This document shows, one piece after another, positions 26,547-35,365 of a stretch of 56,586 nt of DNA (the first letter of the stretch is position 1; each line of letters begins with the position of its first letter). This DNA comes from Planctomycetota bacterium (GTDB lineage: Bacteria > Planctomycetota > GCA-2746535). Where the stretch lies: positions 1 through 56,586 of the forward strand of contig NVWA01000035.1 of NCBI GenBank assembly GCA_002746535.1, written 5' to 3'. Under the pieces are notes generated by a model, which saw nothing but the letters and a program-made list of their open reading frames with translations, did not search any database and was not told where the DNA came from. The position numbers and the translations under genes were made by a program.

Positions 26547-27335
26547 ATGACAAACTCATTCTCCCCCATCAGAATAACAACATTTGCCTATCACGACATA
26601 AACAATTATTCTGGAACAGCATCTCATTCACATAAACTTCCCCAATGGTATTGTGTCATAAAAGGCAAATTAGAATATACCGTCGACGGTAAAACAATTC
26701 TATTAAATGATTATGATTCTGTGTTTGTTAAACCAGGCGAGATAAGAACAATTAAAAAAACTACCGCAAAAATAAAATATTTACATATCATTTTTGAAGA
26801 TCTTTCGTTGAACGTATCCTATCCTTCGGCAACACTATATCATCTTCCGTTGGAACTACGCTCATGTTTATCATCACTTATTAAAGAGCATACAAACCCT
26901 GGATTAAAAAATTCAAATACATTAATAGATGTTTTAGCTTCACGTATTTTGATTGAATTAAATCGAGACTCTCGCCGGTTAAATAAAGATGGCGCTTTAA
27001 ATCCTTTAAAAAATCGTGAATTAATTGAACAAGCAGATATTTTTATTCAGCATAATTATAACAAACCAATAGTTAGAGCAGACGTATCATCCCTCATAGG
27101 TTTATCTTCCGTTCATTTCGCTAGGTTATTTAAAGAAATCACAGGTACTACCTTTGGTCAACGCTTAACAGAAGTACGATTGCAAGCTGCTCAACGATTT
27201 TTAAAAGATAGCTCCTTGTCAATATCGTTGATTTCGGTGGAAGTTGGCTTCAATTCATTTAGTCACTTTACACAGTTATTTAAAAAAGAGATTGGCCTCT
27301 CCCCTTCAGATTATAGGCGTAAAAATGCTATTTAA
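26547..27335 (+). CDS. AraC-family regulator with cupin sensor
   Basis: 262 aa. N-terminal cupin (about 15-95: HSHKLPQWYCVIKGKLEYTV and KPGEIRTI) for ligand sensing; C-terminal AraC helix-turn-helix pair (about 165-260), second unit SISLISVEVGFNSFSHFTQL. Located between divergent Gfo/Idh/MocA genes, it is the probable regulator of both the minus-strand gene and the downstream plus-strand operon. Confidence 0.9.
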   Translation: MTNSFSPIRITTFAYHDINNYSGTASHSHKLPQWYCVIKGKLEYTVDGKTILLNDYDSVFVKPGEIRTIKKTTAKIKYLHIIFEDLSLNVSYPSATLYHLPLELRSCLSSLIKEHTNPGLKNSNTLIDVLASRILIELNRDSRRLNKDGALNPLKNRELIEQADIFIQHNYNKPIVRADVSSLIGLSSVHFARLFKEITGTTFGQRLTEVRLQAAQRFLKDSSLSISLISVEVGFNSFSHFTQLFKKEIGLSPSDYRRKNAI

Positions 27336-27477
27336 GCCATTTATGGCATTTTAATCAATATAACAAATGGTCATTTACCACACACTAATGAGCTTTTACT
27401 GGTAAAGCAATTGATTGTTTTATTTCGCTAGATCGAAATAATAAGCAGGAAATTCAATTACAATCTTGGAGAAGAGC

Positions 27478-28614
27478 ATGAGTACAGATAAAAAAGCGGA
27501 TGTAAAATTAGGAATTATTGGTTTTGGTGCCATGGGTAAAGGCCACGCCACAAAAATTAAAGATGGTGCCATTACAAATGGTCTCATCTCAGCTGTATGC
27601 GATACTGATGAAAAAGCCTTAGCTACTGCAAAAGAAATACTTGGTGATACAGCACAATATTTTTCAACCCCACATGATTTATTTGAATCCAATTCGGTTG
27701 ATGCCGTTATTATTTCGACTCCACACTATGATCACCCCCCTCTTGCCATAGAAGCTTTTTCTTATGACTTAAATGTTTTGATAGAAAAACCAGCCGGCGT
27801 ATATGGCAAACATGTTGTTGAGATGAATGAAGTTGCTGCAAAAAGTGATAAAGTTTTTGGCATTATGTTAAATCAAAGATTTAGACCTGAATACCAAAAG
27901 ATCAAAGAATTAATTGAAAACGAAGAACTTGGAAAAATAACTAGGGTTTCCTGGATCATATCCGATTGGTACCGAACACAAGCTTACTATGAACAAAGTG
28001 ATTGGAGAGCAACATGGGAAGGTGAAGGCGGTGGTGTTTTAATTAATCAATGCCCGCATAATCTTGATTTATTCCAATGGTTTTTCGGCCTTCCAACAAA
28101 AGTACGAGCCTTTTGCAAATTTGGACAATATCATGACATTGAAGTTGAAGATGATGTCACGGCATATATGGAATTTGAAAATGGTGCTACCGGAATGTTC
28201 GTCACGACAACAGGAGATTACCCAGGAACTAACCGCCTAGAGATAACCGGTGATAAAGGAAAGCTCATTTTTGAAAATAGGAAAATTTCCTTTAGCCGAA
28301 CTACAAAACCAGTCTCAGAATTTACGAAAACTACAAAAGTGGCCTGGTCAACCCCTGAAGTATGGCAAATAGATATACCCTATAGTGGTCCGAACAAAGA
28401 ACATATGGGTGTTATTCAAAACTTTATCAATGCCATTCAAAATGGTGAAAAACTTTTAGGTCCTGGCGAAGAAGGCATAAGAAGTCTTGAATTAGGTAAC
28501 TCTTTTCTTCTTTCAGAATGGACAAATGATTTTGTTGAGTTCCCACTTGATAGAGATCTATACCTTGAAAAATTAAATGAAAAGATTGAAGAATCTAGAG
28601 CAAAGAAAAAATAA
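27478..28614 (+). CDS. Gfo/Idh/MocA-family oxidoreductase
   Basis: 378 aa from the ATG at 27478, chosen because a GGAG ribosome site sits 6-9 bp upstream; a TTG 12 bp earlier would place the site inside the gene. Rossmann motif GFGAMGKGHA (about 15-24), catalytic EKP (about 103-105) and GGGVLINQCPHNLDL in the substrate domain. First gene of a three-gene operon with two TIM-barrel isomerases (17 and 21 bp gaps). Oxidation of a sugar to a keto-sugar followed by isomerisation is the likely logic. Confidence 0.92.
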   Translation: MSTDKKADVKLGIIGFGAMGKGHATKIKDGAITNGLISAVCDTDEKALATAKEILGDTAQYFSTPHDLFESNSVDAVIISTPHYDHPPLAIEAFSYDLNVLIEKPAGVYGKHVVEMNEVAAKSDKVFGIMLNQRFRPEYQKIKELIENEELGKITRVSWIISDWYRTQAYYEQSDWRATWEGEGGGVLINQCPHNLDLFQWFFGLPTKVRAFCKFGQYHDIEVEDDVTAYMEFENGATGMFVTTTGDYPGTNRLEITGDKGKLIFENRKISFSRTTKPVSEFTKTTKVAWSTPEVWQIDIPYSGPNKEHMGVIQNFINAIQNGEKLLGPGEEGIRSLELGNSFLLSEWTNDFVEFPLDRDLYLEKLNEKIEESRAKKK

Positions 28615-28631
28615 TTTATAAAGGAGTCATT

Positions 28632-29528
28632 ATGTATTTAACAGGATTTGCTGACGAAGCATCTACATCTTTAGAAGGTCAAATTAAAGCCACTCAAGAG
28701 TTAGGGTGGAATCATATCGAAAGTCGCTGTATTGACGGAGTCAATCTTCACGATATTAGCGATGAACAATTCGAAGAAGTTTATAAAAATTTAAGCGAAG
28801 CCAATATTCAAATCAATTGTTTTGGTGCAGCAATTGCCAATTGGGGTAAACAAATTACGGATGGCCCAAAACTATCTTTAGAAGAAAGTAAACGAGCAAT
28901 CCCAAGAATGAAAAAGCTTGGTTCTAAATATATTCGAATCATGAGTTTTGCCATTTTGAAAGACAAAGAACCTAAAGATCAAATGCTTGATGAACGTGTA
29001 AATTATTTATCTGATATCATCAAACTTTTTACGGATGAGGGTTTAACTCCTGTCCATGAAAATTGTAGTAACTTCGGAGGTATGGGTTGGGAGCAAACAT
29101 TAGAATTAGTGGATCGCCTACCAGGATTAAGATTAGTTTATGATACCGGTAATCCCGTATTTAATTTAGATTACACGAAACCAGAACCACGACCAATGCA
29201 ATCTTCATGGGAATTTTACAAAAACGTCAAACAGCATATTGAATATGTTCATATCAAAGATGGCATCTTCGATCAAGAAAAAGAAAGCACTAAGTTCACC
29301 TTTGCCGGTGAAGGTGATGGTGATGTCAAAGCTATTGTTAAAGATCTTTTAGACAATGGATACGATGGTGGATTTTCAATGGAACCACATCTAGCCGTTG
29401 TCTTTCATGATGATAGTGTTAAAGCAGAAGAAAGTGTTAAATACGAAAACTACGTTGAGTTTGGCAAAAGATTTATGGATCTTTTAGAAGAAGTTGGCCA
29501 TGGCGATAAAGTTACTTGCGCAAAATAA
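28632..29528 (+). CDS. Xylose-isomerase-like TIM-barrel epimerase
   Basis: 298 aa, AP endonuclease 2/xylose-isomerase-like barrel. Metal-ligand motifs at strand ends: HESR/HENC (E and H), LVYDTGNP (D), YVHIKDG (H) and FSMEPH (E). This matches sugar or keto-sugar epimerases and inosose dehydratase-like enzymes. A GGAG ribosome site precedes the ATG. Substrate not assignable, but operon position implies it acts on the product of the neighbouring dehydrogenase. Confidence 0.85.
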   Translation: MYLTGFADEASTSLEGQIKATQELGWNHIESRCIDGVNLHDISDEQFEEVYKNLSEANIQINCFGAAIANWGKQITDGPKLSLEESKRAIPRMKKLGSKYIRIMSFAILKDKEPKDQMLDERVNYLSDIIKLFTDEGLTPVHENCSNFGGMGWEQTLELVDRLPGLRLVYDTGNPVFNLDYTKPEPRPMQSSWEFYKNVKQHIEYVHIKDGIFDQEKESTKFTFAGEGDGDVKAIVKDLLDNGYDGGFSMEPHLAVVFHDDSVKAEESVKYENYVEFGKRFMDLLEEVGHGDKVTCAK

Positions 29529-29549
29529 ATTATTAAACTGGAGATAAAA

Positions 29550-30353
29550 ATGAAAGAAAAATTAGCTGTTCAAATGTATACATTAAGGGACTTCACTAAA
29601 ACAAAAAAAGATTTTGGTGACTCTTTAGAAAAAGTAAGTGCTATGGGTTATCCTGCAGTTCAATTATCAGGTATCGGTTGTATGAATGGAGACAATCCAG
29701 AAGTAACCGCTGAAGAAGCTAAAAAAATGTTAGATGATAATGGATTAAAATGTATTGCCACTCATAGAGGGTTCCCTCAACTAGAAAATGATATTCAAAA
29801 AGAAATTGATTTTCACAAAGCACTTGATTGTGACTACGTTGCCATTGGTGCACTACCCTATGATTGGGAAAAACCTTTAGGTTTAGATGAAATGAAAGAG
29901 TTTTTAGATAAAGCAAAACCGGTTGTTTCAGCTCTCAATGATGCTGATCTACGTTTTGGTTATCACAATCACAGTTTTGAATTTAAAACTACAGGAAAAG
30001 GAAAAGAAACTATCTATGAATACATGATAGAAAATACAAGTCCAGAATTTACATTTGAAATGGATTTATATTGGGTCTGGAATGCAGGTTTTCATCCGTC
30101 TGAATTATTGAGTCGATTATCAAACCGTGTACCTGTAGTTCATGTGAAAGATATGGCCGTTTTTGAAAAAGAATCTACTTTTGCCGCAATCGGAGAAGGC
30201 AATATGCCATGGGATCAAATAATTCGTGCTTGTGATGCAGCAGGAACAGAATGGTATGCCGTTGAGCAAGACACATGTGATCGAGATCCTTTTGATTGTG
30301 TGAAGTCAAGTTTTGAATATCTTTCAAATCTAAATGTTCTTGCTTCAGTTTAA
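29550..30353 (+). CDS. Xylose-isomerase-like TIM-barrel isomerase
   Basis: 267 aa, the same superfamily as the gene 21 bp upstream but a distinct subfamily: LAVQMYTLRD start, YHNHSFEF, TFEMDLYWVWNAG and VHVKDM. These are hallmarks of the sugar phosphate isomerase/epimerase group linked to Gfo/Idh/MocA enzymes in sugar degradation. Last gene of the operon; a double hairpin lies 90 bp downstream. Confidence 0.87.
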   Translation: MKEKLAVQMYTLRDFTKTKKDFGDSLEKVSAMGYPAVQLSGIGCMNGDNPEVTAEEAKKMLDDNGLKCIATHRGFPQLENDIQKEIDFHKALDCDYVAIGALPYDWEKPLGLDEMKEFLDKAKPVVSALNDADLRFGYHNHSFEFKTTGKGKETIYEYMIENTSPEFTFEMDLYWVWNAGFHPSELLSRLSNRVPVVHVKDMAVFEKESTFAAIGEGNMPWDQIIRACDAAGTEWYAVEQDTCDRDPFDCVKSSFEYLSNLNVLASV

Positions 30354-30442
30354 TGTAAGGTTTTTTATGAATGAGTATTTTGCTATTTTTTTGTTACTGT
30401 CTCATCTAAAATTAATTTAGGATATTGGTGACAACCTCCTCC

Positions 30443-30476
30443 CCGCTTCGCGGTACTCCTCCTTAAAAAGGAGGAG
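30443..30476. repeat. Double-hairpin element between convergent genes
   Basis: Two adjacent dyads: CCGC-TTC-GCGG (30443-30453) and CTCCTCCTT-AAA-AAGGAGGAG (30456-30476). The second is perfect over 9 bp and followed by AGCTTTATTA. It may end transcription from both sides; the CTCCTCC/GGAGGAG form is also typical of dispersed REP-like sequences. Confidence 0.6.
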
Positions 30477-30505
30477 AGCTTTATTATGATATATGTAGGG
30501 CAGGT

Positions 30506-30892
30506 TTATTTATCAACCAATTCTAATGAAGTAAACAATTCTAAAATATCATCTAACTTAATTGGTTTTACTAAATAGCCATCACATTTTTGGTCAAAGG
30601 CATCTACCATATTATGCCCATCAGACATTCCGGTAGTCATGATGATCTTTGTTTTTAGAGATACATCTAAATTCGATTCAAATTCTCTTATTTCTTTGAG
30701 AGCTTCCTGACCATTTTTGACAGGCATATTAATATCAAGACAAATTACATCATAAGGATCTTCAAAGGAATCTTTAAATACATTGATAGCTTCTTCCCCA
30801 TTGACGGCAATATGACAGGTTCCATATTGTTTTAACATCGAAACCATTAAATTGCGTTCAATAAAATTATCTTCTACAATCAATATTTTCAT
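30506..30892 (-). CDS. Stand-alone response-regulator receiver (CheY-like)
   Basis: 128 aa, receiver domain only. Acidic pocket E7/D8, phospho-acceptor D53 (CLDINMP), switch T86/T87 (MTTG) and K109 (VKP) are all present. No output domain, so it signals by protein contact. There is no histidine kinase nearby. One of three orphan receivers in the window. Confidence 0.92.
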   Translation of the reverse strand: MKILIVEDNFIERNLMVSMLKQYGTCHIAVNGEEAINVFKDSFEDPYDVICLDINMPVKNGQEALKEIREFESNLDVSLKTKIIMTTGMSDGHNMVDAFDQKCDGYLVKPIKLDDILELFTSLELVDK

Positions 30893-31189
30893 TTACCTAA
30901 CCTTTTTCAGAATTGATTTAATACTTACTAATAAGTTTACTCCGAGTTTTAAAATTTGTGGCAAGAAAAAACAATAATTATTTTAAATTTAATATTTTCA
31001 ATAATCGTAAAAAACAACTCAAGACACAGTAATAGCCACCATCTGAATTAGCGTTCATAAGATGATTAGAAGCACTTAAAGGAGTATTGCGTGAAGTTTT
31101 TAATTTATGAAATAATATGTGATGGAATAACTTCTCTATAGTTTCGGCAAGTATTTTTTGCGAAATTGAATTCTTAGAGCTCAAATCAT

Positions 31190-32062
31190 TTACGAATTTT
31201 CTAAGTAAACTAGTAATTTCCAGGCATCTTCAATATTTTCATTATCCAAGAATTCTTTTATGAGGATATCTGTATCTTCTTTAGATGTAAGATTTTTTGA
31301 ATTCTCATTTTTTTCAAAATAATTTTTAGCTTCTTCAATTGTTGGGATTTCTAAACTGCTAGCGAGTTGAGTTATGTTATGAGCACTCAATATTTTTGAT
31401 TGCAAAATAAATTTTGGCAATTTATCATAGCCTAAACAACTAGTAGCTGGTGGTCTTGGCAATTCAAACAATGAATTAACATTTGATCGCGTGTACCAAC
31501 TGCCACCATTTCTTCCAACAGTATCAAGAGCATGCGGGTCGATTTTTCCATCTTTTAGTATTGAATCATCTACGTGAAACAAGAGAACTTCACATAGAAC
31601 AAGTTGACCTGCACCTCCCCCTTCACCAAAGGAAATAATATCTTTTAATTTACATTCCATTTGAAAAGGAGATTCTTTTACTCGAGGAGGTTTGACTTCT
31701 AATGAATCTTCCATTGTTAGACCAGCTTTAACAAATTCATTAACGTCATTAGAATATTCGATCGAACACATATTAACTTGTTCAGCGATCGAAGATGTGA
31801 CGACTTGAATCACGCATTCTTTTGTTTCTTGTATATTACTTAATGTATCTTTAATGGAGCCATCTTTGCCTCTTCTTACGGGCGAAAAAGCAACTATTGG
31901 TGGAGTAACGCTAAAGACATTAAAAAATGAAAATGGAGCAAGATTAATTACGTTCTTATTGGAAATCGTAGATACCAAGGCAATCGGTCGTGGACCAATG
32001 CCAGATGTTAAATAATGATACACTTCCGGTCGTTCTAAGTCTTTAATATATTTTGAATTCAT
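31190..32062 (-). CDS. Flavin reductase-like split-barrel protein
   Basis: 290 aa. The FMN-binding split barrel of the flavin reductase family is clear: GIGPRPIALVSTIS, LAPFSFFNVFSVTPPIVAFS and RRGKDGSIKDTLSNI, with C-terminal LVLCEVLLFHVDD. Last gene of the Phe/Tyr operon, 24 bp after the FAH gene. In Bacteroidetes-type operons a homologue often accompanies homogentisate genes; its exact role there is unclear. Confidence 0.8.
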   Translation of the reverse strand: MNSKYIKDLERPEVYHYLTSGIGPRPIALVSTISNKNVINLAPFSFFNVFSVTPPIVAFSPVRRGKDGSIKDTLSNIQETKECVIQVVTSSIAEQVNMCSIEYSNDVNEFVKAGLTMEDSLEVKPPRVKESPFQMECKLKDIISFGEGGGAGQLVLCEVLLFHVDDSILKDGKIDPHALDTVGRNGGSWYTRSNVNSLFELPRPPATSCLGYDKLPKFILQSKILSAHNITQLASSLEIPTIEEAKNYFEKNENSKNLTSKEDTDILIKEFLDNENIEDAWKLLVYLENS

Positions 32063-32086
32063 CTAGCATCCTTATTTATTTTTAAT

Positions 32087-33046
32087 CTATTCTATCGATT
32101 GTTCTATGGTACCTAAACATTTAGCTCCATTTTTATCTTCAAATTCAATTTTAATGCTATCACCTGAACTTAAAAATGGCGTCGTCATTTCTCCTGATGA
32201 TATTTTCTCATCCATTCTTTTTTCGGTTAAACAGGCATATCCATTTTCAATAGAATTCGAAATTGTTCCGGAACCAATAATAGTTCCTGCTCCTAAATTT
32301 CTTGTTTTTGCTGCATGGCTGATTAATTTTCCAAAATGAAATTGCATTTCCAGTTGAGTACTCAAGCAGCCTAAAGTTTTATCATTAACTAAGACATTTA
32401 CTTTAAAAGAAGGCACACCATTTTTAAAGGAATCTTGCAATGAATCAACACTAACGGCGAAGGGGGCAAATGCTGTGCTTGGTTTTCCATTGATAAAACC
32501 AAATCCTTTTTTTAATTCTTCAGGAATCAAATTTCTAAGACTTATATCATTAATCCCAATTAAAAACAAACACTTTTCACAAGCATCTTCAGCCGATATA
32601 CCCTGTGGAACAAAATCAGTGATCACACCTATTTCCGCTTCCAAATCAATTCCCCATTGTTCATCCAAACCTTTGATTGAATCATAAGGACCTAAAAAGT
32701 TGTCACCTGCGCCTTGGTACATTAACGGCTCTGTTTTAAATGATTCTGGGAACTCTGCCCCTCTAGATTTTCTCGCTAACGTCACATGATTTAAGTAGGT
32801 GCTGCCATCCAACCATTGATATGTTCTAGGAAGTGGTGCCATAAAATCACTTCTAGGAATAGTATTCAGGTCCATATTTGAGTTTTCTTTATCGATGATT
32901 AACAATTTATCTCTAGCGGACCAATGGTCTAACAGAAATTGAAATGTGATGTGTTTTATTTGAAAATAAGAATATGTATTCTTTACAAGGTCAATAGAAA
33001 TTAAATAGCCATCTAAATTTTCATTTTTCAATGTCGCTAAAATCAT
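32087..33046 (-). CDS. Fumarylacetoacetate hydrolase family protein
   Basis: 319 aa. The C-terminal FAH barrel is recognisable from about residue 110: DLEAEIGVITD supplies the acidic metal ligands, with GINDISLRN, GKPSTAFAPF and a late GTIIGSGTI. It should cleave fumarylacetoacetate to fumarate and acetoacetate, the last step of the operon's pathway. It starts one base after the homogentisate dioxygenase stop. Confidence 0.88.
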   Translation of the reverse strand: MILATLKNENLDGYLISIDLVKNTYSYFQIKHITFQFLLDHWSARDKLLIIDKENSNMDLNTIPRSDFMAPLPRTYQWLDGSTYLNHVTLARKSRGAEFPESFKTEPLMYQGAGDNFLGPYDSIKGLDEQWGIDLEAEIGVITDFVPQGISAEDACEKCLFLIGINDISLRNLIPEELKKGFGFINGKPSTAFAPFAVSVDSLQDSFKNGVPSFKVNVLVNDKTLGCLSTQLEMQFHFGKLISHAAKTRNLGAGTIIGSGTISNSIENGYACLTEKRMDEKISSGEMTTPFLSSGDSIKIEFEDKNGAKCLGTIEQSIE

Positions 33047-33047
33047 C

Positions 33048-34211
33048 TTACACGCTCCATGAATTAGAATAATCTTGATCCGTGATATCTTTTATATAAT
33101 TCGAACTCATAAGCGATCTAAAAGTATCTACCATAATAGCATATTCAACGGTTTCTTTTTTACCAATTGACTCTTCTTGTTTTCCTGGTTGAGGACCATG
33201 CGGTAATCCCATTGGGTGTAACGTTACTGAACCTTCACTTATGCCTTTTCTAGACATAAAATCACCTTTAGCATAATAGATGACCTCATCCGAATCAACA
33301 TTAGAATGATAATAAGGAGCTGGTATAGCATTATCATGCCAGTCAAATAATCGAGGGACAAAATTACAGACAACTGAACTAGAGTTTTCTAGAAATACAT
33401 GTACAGGTGGTGGCAAATGGATTTTACCTACAATCGGTTTAAATTTATCGATATGGAATGTAAAAGGATAAAGATAGCCATCCCACCCTACAACATCAAA
33501 AGGATGATTATTGAGGTGATAGGATGTTAAGACTTCACCTGTCTTAACAATAATCTCGGCATCCCCTTCCATAATAACATCATCATATTTTGGTACTTGA
33601 AAGTCTCTTTCACAATAAGGAGCCACTTCATTTAACTGACCAAATTCATTACGGAATCTTTTAGGAATCATGTATGGTTCATTATTTTCAACAAGAAATA
33701 TTTTTGTTTCTAAATTATTTTCTAATTCAAAATGAAATTGGTAAATTGTCGACTTGGGGATAACAACGTAATCACCCTCTTTAAATTTTAAATTACCATA
33801 ATCTGTTCTAATTAGACCTTGACCTTTATGAATAAAATAAAGTTCATTTTGACTCGCATTTTTAAATAATTTTTCATAATTTTCAGTTATTTTTATAGTT
33901 GATATAGAAACATCATCGTTCTGAAAAAGTAACACTCTATTTTCAATAAAATTACCACGTACTTGTAATTGATTGGTTAATAAGTGATAATATTGTTTGG
34001 GAATATTATCATTAAGTTTAATAAGTGGCCTTTGTAATACTTTTAAATTAGAATATCCCGATGGGATATGAACGTGATATTTGGTTGAGAAAATTCCTGA
34101 AAAACCGCGGGTGCTTATTAACTCTTCTCTTAATATTTTGCCTTTCACGCTACCTTCAACAGCGACATGTTTATTAGCAGGGATTTCACCACACGAAACA
34201 TATTTTATCAT
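33048..34211 (-). CDS. hmgA: Homogentisate 1,2-dioxygenase
   Basis: 387 aa, short bacterial form of the HgmA double-cupin family. It opens the ring of homogentisate using non-haem Fe(II). Probable iron ligands lie in YYHSNVDSDEV (H302, E309) and LPHGPQPG (H338). N-terminal cupin about 1-180, C-terminal cupin about 220-360. The start overlaps the HPP dioxygenase stop by 4 bp (ATGA), indicating translational coupling. Confidence 0.9.
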   Translation of the reverse strand: MIKYVSCGEIPANKHVAVEGSVKGKILREELISTRGFSGIFSTKYHVHIPSGYSNLKVLQRPLIKLNDNIPKQYYHLLTNQLQVRGNFIENRVLLFQNDDVSISTIKITENYEKLFKNASQNELYFIHKGQGLIRTDYGNLKFKEGDYVVIPKSTIYQFHFELENNLETKIFLVENNEPYMIPKRFRNEFGQLNEVAPYCERDFQVPKYDDVIMEGDAEIIVKTGEVLTSYHLNNHPFDVVGWDGYLYPFTFHIDKFKPIVGKIHLPPPVHVFLENSSSVVCNFVPRLFDWHDNAIPAPYYHSNVDSDEVIYYAKGDFMSRKGISEGSVTLHPMGLPHGPQPGKQEESIGKKETVEYAIMVDTFRSLMSSNYIKDITDQDYSNSWSV

Positions 34212-35365
34212 GATTTATCCTTTAAAGAGGAACGGTTTTTCCGATCGACTAAATCACCCCGCGATGCCTGATCTTTTTCCATGGCTTGAAATAAGGCCAA
34301 AAAATTCCCGTGTCCAAAACCGGAAGCGCCTCTTTTTCGTTGAATAATTTCAAAAAATAACGTTGGTCTATCACCTATTGGTTTAGTAAATAATTGCAAT
34401 AGATAGCCTTCCGTTTCAAAATCACATAAAATACCGAGCCTTTTTAATTCATCAAAGGATTCATCCATTTGCTTTTCTTTAGGTAATTTATCATGTTTTT
34501 CTTTTAACATATCATAATAAGAATCCGGTATATCAATAAATTCAACCCCATTTTCCCTGAGCACAGATATTGATTGTATGATATCATTGGTCATTAAGGC
34601 AACATGTTGGATACCAGTTCCTTTATATTCCTCAATATATTCATCAATTTGAGATTTTTTAATGCCATCAAATGGTTCATTGATTGGAATCCGAATTTTT
34701 CGATCTTTAGATGCGACTACCTTAGATATTAATGATGTGTACTGCGTTTCAATATCCCCAGGTCCAAAGGAAACAATCTCTTCAAAGTTAAATGAATTAA
34801 TAAAATAATTAGCCCAACGTTCCATTTCATTTTCTCGTACGTTGCCGACTATATGATCAATCTCTTCAAGTGCTGTATCTTTATCATTTGGTTTGATGAT
34901 CCCATTCATTGCAGTAAACCCAGGTACAAAGGGACCCTTATAATTATCATAATTATTAAAATATAATTCAGTATCATCAAAGATTCCTACTGAAGCATCT
35001 TCAAAGACACCGAATTCATCTTCACTCTTATCAGGAAATTTTACCGGAACTGCTTTTTTATCAGTAGCTTGTTTGAATGCTAATTCAACGTCATCAACTT
35101 CAAATGAGATCCGAGAAATACCTTGACCATGTTTTGTGACAAAGGAATTAATTTCATACTGCCGAGGAGTTAAAGATGATGTTAACACAAACTTTATTTT
35201 ATTTTTTTGAATATAATAAGAGCAAGATTCTTTTGAACCGTTTTCGGGACCTTTATAAGCGATAATTTCAAACCCTAAGGCTTTCACAAACCAATACGCC
35301 GTTACTTTAGCAGATCCAACAAACATTTCGACATAATCAAAATTTCTTATTAATTCATTAGGCAT
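34208..35365 (-). CDS. hppD: 4-hydroxyphenylpyruvate dioxygenase
   Basis: 385 aa, two vicinal-oxygen-chelate domains. Fe(II) ligands H171 (EIDHIVGNV), H254 (GIQHVALMT) and E339 (FFEIIQRK) are intact, and the C-terminal RGASGFGHGNF helix gate is present. It converts 4-hydroxyphenylpyruvate to homogentisate. Overlaps the Phe hydroxylase stop by 8 bp and the homogentisate dioxygenase start by 4 bp. Confidence 0.95.
   Translation of the reverse strand: MPNELIRNFDYVEMFVGSAKVTAYWFVKALGFEIIAYKGPENGSKESCSYYIQKNKIKFVLTSSLTPRQYEINSFVTKHGQGISRISFEVDDVELAFKQATDKKAVPVKFPDKSEDEFGVFEDASVGIFDDTELYFNNYDNYKGPFVPGFTAMNGIIKPNDKDTALEEIDHIVGNVRENEMERWANYFINSFNFEEIVSFGPGDIETQYTSLISKVVASKDRKIRIPINEPFDGIKKSQIDEYIEEYKGTGIQHVALMTNDIIQSISVLRENGVEFIDIPDSYYDMLKEKHDKLPKEKQMDESFDELKRLGILCDFETEGYLLQLFTKPIGDRPTLFFEIIQRKRGASGFGHGNFLALFQAMEKDQASRGDLVDRKNRSSLKDKS

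Noticed and set aside
25238..30353. Myo-inositol catabolic operon
   Set aside because: The oxidoreductases and barrels fit many sugars; no IolB, IolC or IolD homologue is present, so the substrate cannot be named.
34256..34266. R1-like string ATCACCCCGC near the hppD stop
   Set aside because: Lies within the coding end of hppD and has no pairing arms; taken as chance.
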